From positions 310,001 to 374,000 of the forward strand of contig NZ_RKHQ01000001.1 in the NCBI RefSeq assembly GCF_003751805.1: DNA of 64,000 nucleotides. The letters are read 5' to 3'. A model generated the notes under the pieces. The model saw nothing but the letters and a program-made list of their open reading frames with translations, was not told where the DNA came from and ran no database searches. This document shows, in pieces, positions 27,166 to 39,200 of the stretch. The translations under genes and the position numbers were made by a program. Source of the DNA: Salana multivorans. GTDB lineage: Bacteria > Actinomycetota > Actinomycetes > Actinomycetales > Beutenbergiaceae. Within the stretch, counting starts at the first letter, position 1, and the number at the start of each line of letters is the position of its first letter.

Positions 27166-27903
27166 ATGAGGCCGACGAGCGCCGACGGGACGACGGACGG
27201 CGCGACGCCGGACGCGCGGCCGGCACCGGGGGCGCGCCTGCCCCTGGTGCTGGCCTCGGCGTCCCCCGCCCGGCTGGCGACCCTGCGCGCCGCCGGCATC
27301 GAGCCGGAGGTGCTCGTCTCGGACGTGGACGAGGACGCCGTGCTCGCGCGGGCGTCGCTCGCGCGGGGGCACGTCCTCACCGTCCCGGAGCAGGTCGCCG
27401 TCCTGGCCGAGGCGAAGGCGAGCGCCGTCGTCGCGCGCCGTCGCGCCGGCCGGTTGCGACCGGCCGGCGACGCCGGTGACGCGGGCGGCTCTCGGGACGC
27501 CGGGCTCGTCCTCGGCGGCGACTCGCTGCTGGAGCTGGACGGGACGGCGCACGGCAAGCCGGGGACGCCGGCGGTCGCGCGCGAGCGGTGGCGCGCGATG
27601 CGCGGGCGCACGGGCACGCTCCACACGGGCCACCATCTCCTCGACCTCGCGACCGGCCGCTCGGCGAGCGGCGTCGCCTCGACGCTGGTCCGGTTCGCCG
27701 ACGTCACCGACACGGAGATCGACGCCTACGTCGCGACCGGGGAGCCGCTCGCCGTCGCGGGCGCCTTCACGATCGACGGGCTCGGAGGCGCGTTCGTCGA
27801 GGGGGTCGACGGCGACCACCACGCCGTCGTCGGTCTGAGCCTTCCGCTGCTGCGCCGGCTGGTCCGCGACCTCGGTCACGACTACCCGTCGCTCTGGACC
27901 TGA
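27166..27903 (+). CDS. maf: Maf-like nucleoside triphosphate pyrophosphatase
   Basis: 245 residues from ATG 27166, 19 bases after the DUF885 stop. The N-terminal LVLASASPARLATLRAAGI is the Maf signature in its actinobacterial form, followed by VLGGDSLLELDG with the catalytic Asp, GKPGTPAVARERW, and a late GAFTIDGLGGAFVEGVDGD. Maf enzymes hydrolyse non-canonical or pyrimidine nucleoside triphosphates and are often found beside acyl-CoA carboxylase genes in actinobacteria, as here. A Gly/Ala/Asp-rich insert (RRRAGRLRPAGDAGDAGG) makes it longer than the usual 200-residue form. Confidence 0.88.
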   Translation: MRPTSADGTTDGATPDARPAPGARLPLVLASASPARLATLRAAGIEPEVLVSDVDEDAVLARASLARGHVLTVPEQVAVLAEAKASAVVARRRAGRLRPAGDAGDAGGSRDAGLVLGGDSLLELDGTAHGKPGTPAVARERWRAMRGRTGTLHTGHHLLDLATGRSASGVASTLVRFADVTDTEIDAYVATGEPLAVAGAFTIDGLGGAFVEGVDGDHHAVVGLSLPLLRRLVRDLGHDYPSLWT

Positions 27904-28010
27904 CCCCCTTCCCGACGCCGCGCGCGGCCCGCCCGCGTGTCGAGCTCGACCGTTTGGGGATAATCGACGACGCCCAGCGCATCAGGGCGGGCTCGACAAC
28001 GACCCTGTTG

Positions 28011-28016
28011 TAGGTT
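28011..28016 (+). promoter_or_regulatory. Candidate -10 element for the acyl-CoA carboxylase alpha gene
   Basis: TAGGTT lies about 120 bases upstream of the ATG at 28135. An ACAAC/GTTGT inverted repeat (27996-28000 and 28007-28011) overlaps its start and could be an operator. Transcription would begin near 28023. Confidence 0.3.
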
Positions 28017-28024
28017 TCCCACAA

Positions 28025-28063
28025 GCGGGCACGGAAGTCCTTGCCCGCCTCGACAGACTTCCG
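28025..28063 (+). promoter_or_regulatory. Interlocked inverted repeats in the accA leader (possible pseudoknot or switch)
   Basis: GCGGGCA (28025-28031) pairs with TGCCCGC (28042-28048). CGGAAGTC (28032-28039), lying in the loop of that hairpin, pairs with GACTTCCG (28056-28063). The order A1-B1-A2-B2 is that of an H-type pseudoknot, or the two hairpins could alternate. It lies at the predicted 5' end of the transcript, about 70 bases before the start codon. I recognise no known RNA family. Confidence 0.4.
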
Positions 28064-28134
28064 GACGCTGGCGCGCTGGCCTTGGGGCAGGCCGGTCCCG
28101 AGCGTTACCGTGAGCCGATCGCGAAGGAGTGTGC

Positions 28135-30006
28135 ATGACGTCCGTGCTGCACCGGCCCGCTTCGGGCACCGTTTCCCGTCCCGTCACCCGGGTCCTCGTC
28201 GCCAACCGTGGCGAGATCGCCCTCCGGGTGGTCCGCGCCCTTCGCGACGCCGGGCTCGTCTCGATCGCGGTCTACGCCGACTCCGACCGGGACGCCCCGT
28301 TCGTCCGCTACGCCGACGAGGCCTTCGCCCTCGGCGGCGCGCGCGCGGCCGAGACGTACCTCGACACGGCCAAGGTGCTCGACGTCGCCCGCCGCGCGGG
28401 CGCCGACGCCCTCCACCCCGGCTACGGGTTCCTCTCCGAGAACGCCGACTTCGCCCGCCGCGTCATCGCGGCCGGCCTCACCTGGATCGGTCCCTCCCCC
28501 GAGGCGATCGACGCGCTCGGCGACAAGGTCTCCGCCCGCCACATCGCCCAGCGCGCCGGCGCCCCGCTCGTCGCGGGCACGCCCGACCCGGTGGCCTCGG
28601 CCGACGAGGTCGTCACGTTCGCGCGGGAGAACGGGCTGCCCGTCGCGATCAAGGCGGCGTTCGGCGGCGGCGGCCGCGGCCTCAAGGTCGCGCGGACGCT
28701 GGAGGAGATCCCCGAGCTGTTCGAGTCGGCGACCCGCGAGGCCGTCGCGGCGTTCGGCCGGGGCGAGTGCTTCGTCGAGCGCTTCCTCGACCGGCCCCGC
28801 CACGTCGAGACGCAGTGCCTCGCCGATGCGTACGGCAACGTCGTCGTCGTCTCGACGCGCGACTGCTCGCTGCAGCGCCGCCACCAGAAGCTCGTCGAGG
28901 AGGCGCCGGCGCCGTTCCTCACCGACGCCCAGAACGCCGAGCTCGTCGCCGCGTCGAAGGCGATCCTGCGCGAGGCCGCCTACGAGGGGGCCGGCACCTG
29001 CGAGTTCCTCGTCGGCGTCGACGGCACCATCTCCTTCCTCGAGGTCAACACCCGCCTCCAGGTCGAGCACTGCGTGAGCGAGGAGATCTCCGGGATCGAC
29101 CTCGTGCGCGAGCAGCTCCGGCTGGCCGCCGGCGAAGAGCTCGGCTACGACGAGGTCGTCACGCGGGGGCACTCCATCGAGTTCCGCATCAACGGCGAGG
29201 ACCCGACCGCGAACTTCCTCCCCGCGCCCGGCACGCCGACGGCCATCACGTGGCCGTCCGGCCCGGGGGTCCGGGTCGACGCCGGGATCGTCGCCGGCCA
29301 GCCCGTGACCGGCAACTTCGACTCGATGCTGGCCAAGATCGTCGTCACGGGCGCGACCCGCCAGCAGGCGGTCGAGCGGGCCCGGCGCGCACTGGGCGAG
29401 GCCGAGATCGTCGGGCTCCCGACCGTCCTGCCGTTCCATCGCGCCGTGCTGCGCGAGCCCGCCTTCGCCGGCGTCCCCGGCGAGGCGCAGGAGTCCCTCG
29501 GCGTGTGGACGACCTGGATCGAGTCGGAGATGGGACCGCGGCTCGCGACGCTGGAGAAGCCGACCGGGGCCGGCGCGCCTTCCCCCGCCAACGGCACCGG
29601 CCCCGACGCGGACGACACGCTCGAGCGCGTCGTCGTCGAGGTCGGCGGGAAGCGGCTCGAGGTCGTCCTCCCGGCGAGCCTCGGCATCCTCGGCGGGGCC
29701 GCGAAGGCCCGCAGCCGTCCGGGCCGCTCGCGCCCCGTGCCGCGGGCCGGCGCCTCCGGCGGTGCCGGCGCCGCCGGCGCGTCGGGGAACGCGCTCACCT
29801 CGCCCATGCAGGGCACGATCGTCAAGGTCGCCGTCACCGAGGGCGACACGGTCGCCGAGGGCGACCTCGTCGTCGTGCTCGAGGCGATGAAGATGGAGCA
29901 GCCGCTGACCGCGCACCGCGCGGGCGTGGTCACCTCGCTCGCCGCCGCGCCCGGGACGGGTGTCTCGGCCGGCGAGGTCCTCTGCCAGATCACCGACCCG
30001 GCGTAG
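28135..30006 (+). CDS. accA: Acyl-CoA carboxylase alpha subunit (biotin carboxylase plus BCCP)
   Basis: 623 residues from ATG 28135, 6 bases after an AAGGAG; GTG 28129 is less well placed. The biotin carboxylase starts [22 protein letters not shown] and includes [16 protein letters not shown], the glycine-rich [31 protein letters not shown] and the core of an ATP-grasp enzyme. After a linker with a basic, Gly/Ala-rich stretch, the C-terminal BCCP domain has EAMKMEQPL with the biotinylated Lys586. It carboxylates biotin and works with the AccD and AccE subunits; BirA attaches the biotin. All four genes lie within 7.5 kb. The name accA is used in the actinobacterial sense. Confidence 0.95.
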   Translation: MTSVLHRPASGTVSRPVTRVLVANRGEIALRVVRALRDAGLVSIAVYADSDRDAPFVRYADEAFALGGARAAETYLDTAKVLDVARRAGADALHPGYGFLSENADFARRVIAAGLTWIGPSPEAIDALGDKVSARHIAQRAGAPLVAGTPDPVASADEVVTFARENGLPVAIKAAFGGGGRGLKVARTLEEIPELFESATREAVAAFGRGECFVERFLDRPRHVETQCLADAYGNVVVVSTRDCSLQRRHQKLVEEAPAPFLTDAQNAELVAASKAILREAAYEGAGTCEFLVGVDGTISFLEVNTRLQVEHCVSEEISGIDLVREQLRLAAGEELGYDEVVTRGHSIEFRINGEDPTANFLPAPGTPTAITWPSGPGVRVDAGIVAGQPVTGNFDSMLAKIVVTGATRQQAVERARRALGEAEIVGLPTVLPFHRAVLREPAFAGVPGEAQESLGVWTTWIESEMGPRLATLEKPTGAGAPSPANGTGPDADDTLERVVVEVGGKRLEVVLPASLGILGGAAKARSRPGRSRPVPRAGASGGAGAAGASGNALTSPMQGTIVKVAVTEGDTVAEGDLVVVLEAMKMEQPLTAHRAGVVTSLAAAPGTGVSAGEVLCQITDPA

Positions 30007-30243
30007 CCCCTCCCCCGAGCCCGGCGGGCCACGCCGAGCTCGGCCCACCCGCGCATCGGGTCGACTCACCCGCGCGCCCAGCGTGACGACCTCGGCGTGC
30101 CCGGCGCGCGGCCTACCGGTGCGTCCAGCGCGGCCCGTTCGAACCCCCGCGGCGCGCACCGCGACCCAGCCCCGCCCGTCCGCGGGCCGAGGTCAGCACG
30201 CCCGGGAGCGGGCTCAGCGAACCTGACCCCGCCGGGGACGACG

Positions 30244-30284
30244 AAGGCCGGGCTCCGAGGTCGTCGACCCCGGAGCCCGGCCTT
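30244..30284 (-). terminator. Perfect 14-bp hairpin after the giant surface protein gene
   Basis: Arms 30244-30257 and 30271-30284 are perfectly complementary around a 13-base loop, 6 bases past the stop of the leftward gene. It could also stop rightward transcripts from accA. The rest of the 284-base gap (30007-30243) shows no gene or clear signal. Confidence 0.8.
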
Positions 30285-30290
30285 CCGTGC

Positions 30291-33200
30291 TCAGTCCGTC
30301 AGCGCGGACCGGCGACGACGCTGCCAGACCACGAGCAGGGCGCCGAGCAGGAGCAGGAGTGCCGCCCCGGCCGCCGCGGCCCCGATCTGGGCCCCCGTCG
30401 CCGGCAGCTTGCTCCGGTCGACCTCGCCGGAGGCGGAGTCCGTGCCCGGCGTCGGGTCGTTCGGCGACGTGACGCCCGCCGTGTTGACGATCGTCCCCGA
30501 CGCGTCGCGCGAGACGTCGACCACGAGCGTCACGACGGCCGACTCACCCACCGCCAGGGTGGTCGTGAGCGTGCACGTCACGAGGTCGCGACCGGCCGTG
30601 CCCGACCCGGTCGAGCACTGCCCGGCGTCGTCGGCCACCGCGGCCGAGCGGAGCGTCAGCCCCGCCGGCAGCTCGTCCGTCACGGTCACGGGGCCGGGCT
30701 CGGGCGTCGGGCCCTCGTTCGTCACCGTGAGCGTGTACGTCCCCGTCCGACCCGCGACGAGCTGAGCCGTCAGCTCCTTGTCGATCACCAGGTCGGTGAG
30801 GGCCGGGACCTCGAGCACGACGGACGACGTGTTGTCCTCCAGCGTGGCGGGGTCCTCCGGCGTCGCCGCGTCGACCGTCGCCGTGTTCACGACCGACGGG
30901 TAGGCGGCGGCGAGCACGGTCACCGTGACGGTGATCGTCGGGGCCGTGGCACCAGCGGCGAGCTCCGGGAGCGTGCAGACCACCGGGGTCCCCGTCTCGC
31001 CCGCCGCGAGCGCGGCGCAGTCCAGCGTCGCGTCCGTCGAGCCCTCGCCCGAGTCGTCGACCGACACCCCGGTCACCTGGAGCGACGGCGGCACGAGGTC
31101 TGAGACCACGAGCCCGCGGGCCGTGGACGGGCCGGCGTTCGAGACGACCAGCTCGTACTCGAGCGCCTGCCCGACCACCGGGCTGCCGAGCGCCGACTTC
31201 ACGATCGACAGGTCGGCCACCTCCGCGACGGTCCCCGTCGCGGTCGCGGTGTTGTCCTCGAGCGTCGCGGGGTCCTCCGGCGTCGTCGACGTGACCGTCG
31301 CCGTGTTGACGATGTCACCCTGGAGCTGCTGGGCCACCGAGACCTCGATCTCGAACGAGATCGTGCCGCCGGCCGCGAGCACACCGCCGTCGGCGACGAG
31401 CGCGCAGTCGACCGCCTGGCCCGCCGACGGGTCCGGCTCACCGGGCTCGCCCGGCTCACCGGTCGCGACCTCGCAGGTCCACTCCGGGTCGGTCCCGTCG
31501 GCGCCGGGCACGACCCCGACCAGCTCGACCCCGGCCGGCAGCGTGTCGACGAGCGTGACGTCGCGCGCGTCCGACGGACCGAGGTTCGTCACCGTGAGCA
31601 CGTAGCGTCCCGTCGCCCCGGCCACGAGGTCGGCCGAGACGGCCTTGCCGAGGACGAGATCGACGAGCGTGGTGATCGGCGTCGTGACCTGGGTCGTGTC
31701 GTTCTCCAGCGCCTCCTCCGTGTCCGGCTGATCGGTCAGCCCGGGGGCGACGGCGGCGTCGTTGACGATCGGCTCGAGCCAGCCCGAGGCGAGCGTCCCC
31801 GTCACGGTGATGACCGGCGCCTGGCCGACGGCCAGGTCGGCGTCCCGCGTGCAGGTGAGGACCTCGCGACCCTCCGCGCCTCCCTCACCGGCGTCAGCGA
31901 CGCACTCCCAGCCCTCGCCCGCGCCGACGGCCCCGGTCACCCCGAGCGGCAGCGTCTCCGTCACCGTGATCGGGTGCTCCGGGTCGGCGTCGGAGTTGGA
32001 CGGCCCGAGGTTCGTCACCGTGACGTCCCACGACACCGCGCGACCGGCGACGACGGGGTCCGTCGTCACCTCCTTGGCGATCGCGAGGTCCGCGATCTCG
32101 ACGATCGGCACCTCGTCCGTGTCCGTGTCGGGCCAGACCTGCTGGTCCGGCTGCGGCGTCAGGCCGGGAGCGACGTTGACCAGGTTCGTCACGCTGCCCG
32201 TCAGGGCCTCGTCGAGGTCGACGTTGAGCGTGAGCGTGACGGACGCACCGGCGTCGAGCGACTCGGTCAGCTCGCAGACCACGACCTGGTGGCCGTCGTC
32301 GTCGAGGTCGGGCAGCGCGGCGCACGTCGTCCCCTCACCGCCGGAGCCGAGCCCCGGGTCGGTCGAGAGCGTGACACCCAGCGGCAGCACGTCGGTGACG
32401 ACGATCGGGTCGTCGGCGGTCGCGACCGACCGCGAGGCGCCCTTGTTCGTCACGACGACCGTCCAGGTGAACGGCGTCCCGGCGATCGCCTGGACGGACG
32501 GGTCGTGCGACTTCTCGACCGTGAGGTCGGCGTGCGTCACCACCTCGACGTCCGCGGTGTCCTCCGGCGACGTCGGCGAGCTCGGGCTCGTCGCGCTCGC
32601 GTCGTTCGTCAGCGTCGAGGCCTCGAGCGCCTGGTCGACGTGCGCGGTGAGGCGCAGCGTCGGCGCCACGACCGGGGCGTCGACCGTCCCGGCCGGCAGC
32701 GTCGCGTCGGCCGAGTCGTCGGCCGTGCGCAGCGTGCACGTCACGACCTGGCCGGCGTCCGTCGGCTCCTGCGCGGCGCAGGCCCAGGTGGACCCGCCGG
32801 GCGTCACCGTGCCGTGCGAGACGAAGGTCATCCCGACCGGCAGGGTGTCCGTCACGACGACCGGGGCCGCCGCGTCGGACGGTCCGGCGTTCGTCACGTC
32901 GATCTCGAACGTCGCGTCGGCACCCGCGTCGACGACCGGCGTCGTCGTGCGCTTGTCGATCCCGAGCGCGGTCCTGGCGACGACGCGCACGTCGTCGTCG
33001 TCCCGCGCCGTCGCCGGCTCGTCGGTCTCCGCGTCGAGGGTCGAGGACGTCGCGACGGCCTCGTTCCCGATCAGCGTCGGCGCCTCGTCCGTCCCCTCGG
33101 GGACCGAGGAGGCCACCCGGGTGACGAGCGTGATCGTGACCGAGCCGCCGGCCGGGATCGTCCCGAGCGTGCAGGCGAGGTCGGGCGCGCCCGAGCAGGA

Positions 33201-36200
33201 GCCCTGCTCGGCGATCACCGACCGGAACGCCAGCCGCGGGTCGAGCGTGTCCGCGAGGGTCACGGCCTGCGCGTCGGAGGGGCCGTCGTTGTGGACCACG
33301 ATCGTCCACGTCACGTCCTCGCCGGCCGTCACCGGGTCGGGCGCGCCCGACTTCTCCACCCGGAGGCTCGCCCGCTGCAGGACGTCGAGCGGGACGGTGC
33401 TCGTGTTGTCCTCGAGCGTGGCCGGGTCCTCCGGCGTCGCGCTCGTCACGGTGGCCGTGTTGTCCAGGCCGGCGGCCTGGACGTCCGCGGCGACCAGGAC
33501 GGGCAGCTCGATGAGCCACGGGGTGGCCCCGGACGCGACGGTCCCGAGCGTCTCCCGGGTGCAGGTGACGGTCTGCCGGCCGTCCTGCTCGCTCGTCGTG
33601 CACCCGGCCGGGACGTCGCCGTCGAGCGTGACGCCGGCGGGCAGGGTGTCGCTCACGACGAGGTCGGTCGCCTGGGACGGCCCCTTGTTCGTCACGGCGA
33701 GCGTGTAGGTCACGCCCTCACCGCCGGCGATCACCACGTCGGCCGAGACGGTCTTGACGATGGCCAGGTCCGCCTCCTCCCGGGTGTTCACGCCGACCTG
33801 CGAGGTGTCCTGGTCCTCACGCCACGCCGAGCTGACGGTCACGACGTTGACGAGGTCCACCGGCGGGTCCGGCATGACGTAGTCGTCGTCGATCCGCACG
33901 GCGATCTCGAAGGTCGTCGTCTGGCCGACGCCGAGGACGGGACCGCGGTCGAGGCGCAGGTTCCCGCGCTGGCCCGCGGCCGCCGTGGTGCTCCACGCCC
34001 CGCTGTCGGTCTCGGTGAGCTGGACGAACGACGTGTGCGCCGGTGAGGCGTCGACCACGAACACGCCGCGGGCCACCGAGGGACCGGCGTTGGAGACCGC
34101 GACCCGGTAGGTGATGACGTCACCCGCCACCGGCGTGCCCTCGGGCGCGGCGATCGACTTCTGGATCGTCAGGGCCTCGCGGACCGCGGTCGGGGTCGTC
34201 GTCGTGCTCGTGTTGTTCCCCGTGGAGCCAGCGGGCTCCGGCGTCACGGGCGTGACCGTCGCCGAGTTGACGACCGACCCGCCGGCCGCGACGTCGGCCG
34301 GCACCTGCGCGGCGAGCCGCACGACGACCGACTCCCCGACGGCGAGGTCCCGCGTGACGCGGCAGACGAGCGATCCGCCGGCGGGCGCGTCGCAGGTGAC
34401 GCCGGCCGGGAGGGCCGCCTCGTCGACGACGACGTCCGTGACGTTCGCCGGGAGCGAGTCCGTCAGGAGGATCGGGGCGGCGGAGCTGCCCCGCGAGACG
34501 CTCGGTCCGTGGTTCGTCAGCGTGACGCTCCACCCGATCGGCTCACCGGCGACGACGGCGGTGGCCGGCGCGGCGGGGTCGGTCACGGCCTTGACGACGC
34601 CGAGGTCGGCCTCGCCCCGGACGATGCCCGGGTCGCTGGAGGTGTCGTTGTCCGGCTGTCGGTCGAGCGTCGTGGCCGAGACCGTCGCGGTGTTGGGCAC
34701 CTGCGTGCCAGCCGGGACGGACGCCGCGACCGACGCCGCGACCGTCAGCGTGCGGGTCTGGCCGACCGCGAGCTGCTCGTTGGCGTTGCTGCGGACGCAG
34801 TCGATCGTGGCCGTTCCGCCGGCCACGACGGCCGGGGCGCAGGTCCACCCCTCGGCGGCCGCGTTCGGCGTCGTCACATTCGTCACGCCCTCGGGCAGCG
34901 TGACGACGTCGTGGATCGCGACGCCCACCGCGGCATCGGGGCCGAGGTTGTCCACCGTGAGCCGCCAGGTGCCCGGCGCGGTGGCGCCGGCGACGAAGTC
35001 GTCGTTCGCGGACTTGGTCACCCGCAGGTCGGCCAGCGCGATGTTCGCCGTCGCCGACCCCCGCGTGCCGACGTACGAGCCGGAGCCGCCGTTGTACGAC
35101 GTGCCGCCCGTGCGGTCGGTGACGTTGGCCGCCGTCGCGTCGTTCGTGTGGTCGACGGACATGCCGGCGGCCGCGGTGGTCAGCGGCGTCGCGAGGTAGC
35201 GGATCACCACCGACTGACCGGGCGCGAGGTCGACGCCGGAACCACCGACACCGGCCCAGGTGAGCACCCGCGCGTCGATCGACGGGTCGGCGAGCGCCAC
35301 GGGGGCTGCGCCGCGCACCGAGACCGTCGCGGAGCCGGGCACGAACGCCCAGTCGGCCGGGAGCGTGTCGACGGCGTCGAGCGAGACCGCGACGGCGCCC
35401 GTGCGGTTCGCGTCCGACGCGCGGTTGGTCAGCGTGATCGTGTACTCGACCTCCTGGCCGATGTAGACCGGGTTGCCCGTCACGCGGCGCTTCACCGTGT
35501 CGACGAGCGGGAACTGCGGGGTGACCGTCGTCGTGGAGGTGGCCGTTGCCGTGTAGTCGCGACCGCCGCTCGGCAGGGAGCTCCACCCCGTGGCGCCCGC
35601 GCGGTTGACCAGCCCGGCGCCGGTGAGGCTGCTCGCCGGCGCGAGCTTCGCGGAGTAGGAGAAGGTCTGCGGCGTCCCCGGGACGAGCTGGGCGATCGTC
35701 CACGTGATGGTGCGGGCACCCGCGTTCCAGGTCCCGGTGAGCGCGCCCGACGTGATCGTCGCGCCGTCGGCGAGGGGGGTGCCCGACGCGTCGGCGACGG
35801 GGACGACCCCGGCCGGGACCGTGTCGACGACCGTGACGCCGTAGGCCGTCACGTTGCGCCGGTTCGAGGCGGTGTCGGTCGTCACCGCGGCGGCCTGGAC
35901 CGAGTAGGTGAACACGTCACCCTGGGCCGGCCGGGTGTTCGTGACCGACTTCTGCGTCGAGACGGTGGGCTCGCGGACCGTGACCGACGCGGCCACCTCC
36001 GAGCCGGAGATGTCCCAGGTCCCGCCGCTGCTCGTGGGCGGGGTGCCGTCGGAGGACGCGTTCCACCGGGGCTGCGCCGCGTTCGTCAGGGTCTGCGAGT
36101 GGACCGGGTACCCACCGCTGGCGACGGTGTTCACCACGGTGTCGTAGGTGACCGTGACGGTGCGGGTGCCACCCGCCTGGGTGACGTCGCCGAGGAGGAA

Positions 36201-39200
36201 CGCCACGCGCTCGCGGTTGTTCGACGTCGTCGACGCGAGCTGGGTGACCGCACAGAGCGACGGGTCGGTCGTCCACGAGCACGTCACCGTGACGTTCGTC
36301 GGCGAGCCGACGCCGCGCGGCAGCAGGTCGACGAGCGCGAAGTCGTAGACCGAGGTCTCACCGGGGATGTCGGCGCGCACGGTCCACCGGATCGTCTGGC
36401 CGGGGACGGCGCTGCCCGCCGGCTGGTTCCCGGGCGCACCGAGGACCTGGGCCGACTTGGCGCCGGTCACGTTGGCGATCCGGACCTCGGCCCCGTCGGA
36501 GCTCGTGTAGGTCCGCTCGCCGTCGACGACGCCGGGCATCGACGTCGCGGTGAGGTCGGCGCGGTTGGCGAAGACGTTCCCGGCCGCGGCGGTCTCGTCG
36601 ACCGTCGTGGCGAGGAACAGGTCGAGCGTGCCGTTCGCGGGGACGTCACCGACCGTCCAGGTGATCTGGCTGCCGCCGTTGGCGCACGAGCCGGCGGCGC
36701 CGATGGCGACGCTGCCCTGGGGCGCCGTCCCCACCTGCGTGACGTCGCCCAGCCGTGCCGGGACGCAGTCCGTCACGACGGTGTCGTGCGCCGTGGACCG
36801 GCCGGCCGGGTTGGTGACGCGGATCGTGAAGAAGGCGGTCGCGCCGCCCGTGGTCGTGATCGACACGTCGTTGCCGGGCACCGAGGTGGTCGGCTGGGGG
36901 GTCGAGACGTACTTGCGGACGGCCGGGGCCGGCTCGACGACGCCGAGCGTCGCGACCGCGCTGTCGCGCAGGACGGGCGAGCCGGCGACGGTCGAGGAGC
37001 TGGTGAACGTCGCGGTGTTCGGGATCGTGACGCCGTGCTGGTTCGCCGGGACGTCGCGCACCTTCGCCGTGAAGCCGATCGTGAACGTCACGGGGTCACC
37101 GGTCGTGTTGGTCCAGGTCGTCGGGAAGAGCAGGCGCCCGTCCTCGCACAGGACGAACTGCGACCCGTCGGCGCTGGCGACGCACTCCGCGCTCGCGTCC
37201 GTCGGCGCCGAGGCTCCGAAGGTCGGGAAGCCCTGGATCGACGGCGTGCCGACCTGCTCGAACCGGTCCATCGGGAGGGCGTCGTCGAGCACACCGTTGA
37301 ACACGGACGTGTACGGCGGGACGGTGACGGAGTAGTGGTACACCGCCCACTCCCCGATCGTCGCGGTCGCGGGGGCGCCGATGCCGCCGTTCTGGGTCGC
37401 GTAGACCGTCTTGGCGACCGTGGCGTTCGCAAGCCGGAGCGTCGCGGTGTCGCTGGCCTCGGGGGCGTTCTTCGTCTCGTCCGGGTAGGCGCCGACCGGG
37501 TTGGTCGGGTAGTACGGAGCGGTCGTCGGCGCGATGCCGTCGGTCGTGGGCGCGGTGTAGCGGGTGACCGCGGCCGTGTTCGTGTGCTCCGTGCCGATCG
37601 ACAGCGGCGACGGGACGTCGAGGTCGTAGGTGATGCGGAGCGTCTCGCCCGGCTCCCAGAGCTCGTCGCCGTCGCTGCCCGTGCCCGCCTCGAGCGCCGT
37701 GCGCAGCGAGGGGCCGGTCAGCTTCCAGACGATCGTCGCCGGGATGCTGCCGACGGCGGGCGTGCAGACCTCGAAGGCCGGGGAGACCGTGGCGTCCAGG
37801 AGGTCGTCGCAGGAGAAGCCGGTGGGCAGCACGTCCCACACCTCGACGGAGTCGAGCGGGTAGTCAGTCCGGTTCTCGGCGGTCCCGCGGTGCGCGACGT
37901 CGACCGTGAAGGTCACGACGCTCGACTCGTTCACGTCCCGGACGCTCACGCCGTCGGCGAGCTTCTCGGTCGCGAGCGGCACGGGCGGGGCGAGCGTGAG
38001 GTCCACCTGGTCGCGCAGACCGACGACGCGGCCGTGGCCGTCCGTGTAGCGCATCTTCGCGAGGTTGCCCGTGACGTCGGGGACGTTCTGGCTGACCTCG
38101 GTGACGCGGGCGAGGACGACGAGGGTGAGCACCTCGCCGCGCTCGACCACGCGGGAGGAGCCGAGCTGGTCCCCCAGCAGCCACGACGCGACGGCCGGGT
38201 CGGGCTGGGTGATCGTCACGGTGTTGGCCGGGACCGCGGGCGACGTGCCCGACTCCGGGGCACCGGCGCCGGGGGCCCAGCCGACCAGCTCGGTGCCCTC
38301 GGGCAGGAAGTCGACGAGGCGGACGTCGCGCGTCGCGACACCCGCCGGGAAGACGGAGCTGATCGTGAAGCAGACGAGGTCGCCGAGCTGAAGGTTGGGG
38401 CCGCCCTCGCCCACCCACTCGGACGCCGGCGCGGTGCCGTCGGCGCAGGTCAGGTTCGTCATCGCCTGACCCGGCGTCGCGGGCGCGGTGGCGCTGATCC
38501 GGACGCGCTCGGGGTTGGACCAGACGGTCTTGTCCATCGAGACGTCGCCCGTGCTGAGCTCGGCCGCCGAGCCGTTCGTGCCCGTGACGAGGTCGTCGTC
38601 GACCGTGTTCTCCTCGGTCGGCGTGAGGTCGCCGGTGACCTGCGCGGTGTTGACGAAGCCGTCGCCGACCGACGTGAGCGAGCCGTCCTGGTAGCTCTCG
38701 CGCATGTGCACCTGGTAGGAGATCGCCTCTTCGAGGTCCTCGGGCTCGACCCCGTCGGCGAGCGCGAACGTCACGGTGAACGTGCCGTTGGCGCCCACGA
38801 CGACGCCCGTCATCGTCCCGCCCGTGACGCTCCCGTCGGTCGCGGCGGTGCCCGGCTGCGGGCAGTCGGCCGGCCACGCGGCCCCCGTCACGTCGACGCC
38901 GGCGGGCACGATCGGGCACATGCCGTTCGGGACGGTGTCCGTCACGACGACGTCGGCGGCGTCGACGTACTGGCTGGAGCGGACGTGCAGGGTGAACGTC
39001 GCGCGCTCACCAGCGTGGAAGTCACCCGCCGCGCTCGTCTTCACGGCGCCGAGGTCGAGCAGCGTCGCGGTCGCGGTGTCGCTCGTCTCCACGGAGGTCG
39101 AGGCGCCGGCGGCGACGTCGCCCCCGTAGGTTCCGGTCGCGGTCGCCGTGTTGCGGATCGCGTCGCCGGAGCCGCCCGGGCGGGTGGGCTCGCCGTCCTG

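Noticed and set aside
24840-27713. A 957-codon leftward frame
   Set aside because: It is a shadow of accD, accE, DUF885 and maf, all of which have recognisable motifs on the other strand.
28041-30159. Long frames on both strands over the carboxylase alpha gene
   Set aside because: Only the frame from 28135 carries biotin carboxylase and BCCP motifs.
30430-35045. Regularly spaced similar segments that could suggest a CRISPR or satellite array
   Set aside because: The period is about 400 bases, units are diverged and they encode protein repeats.
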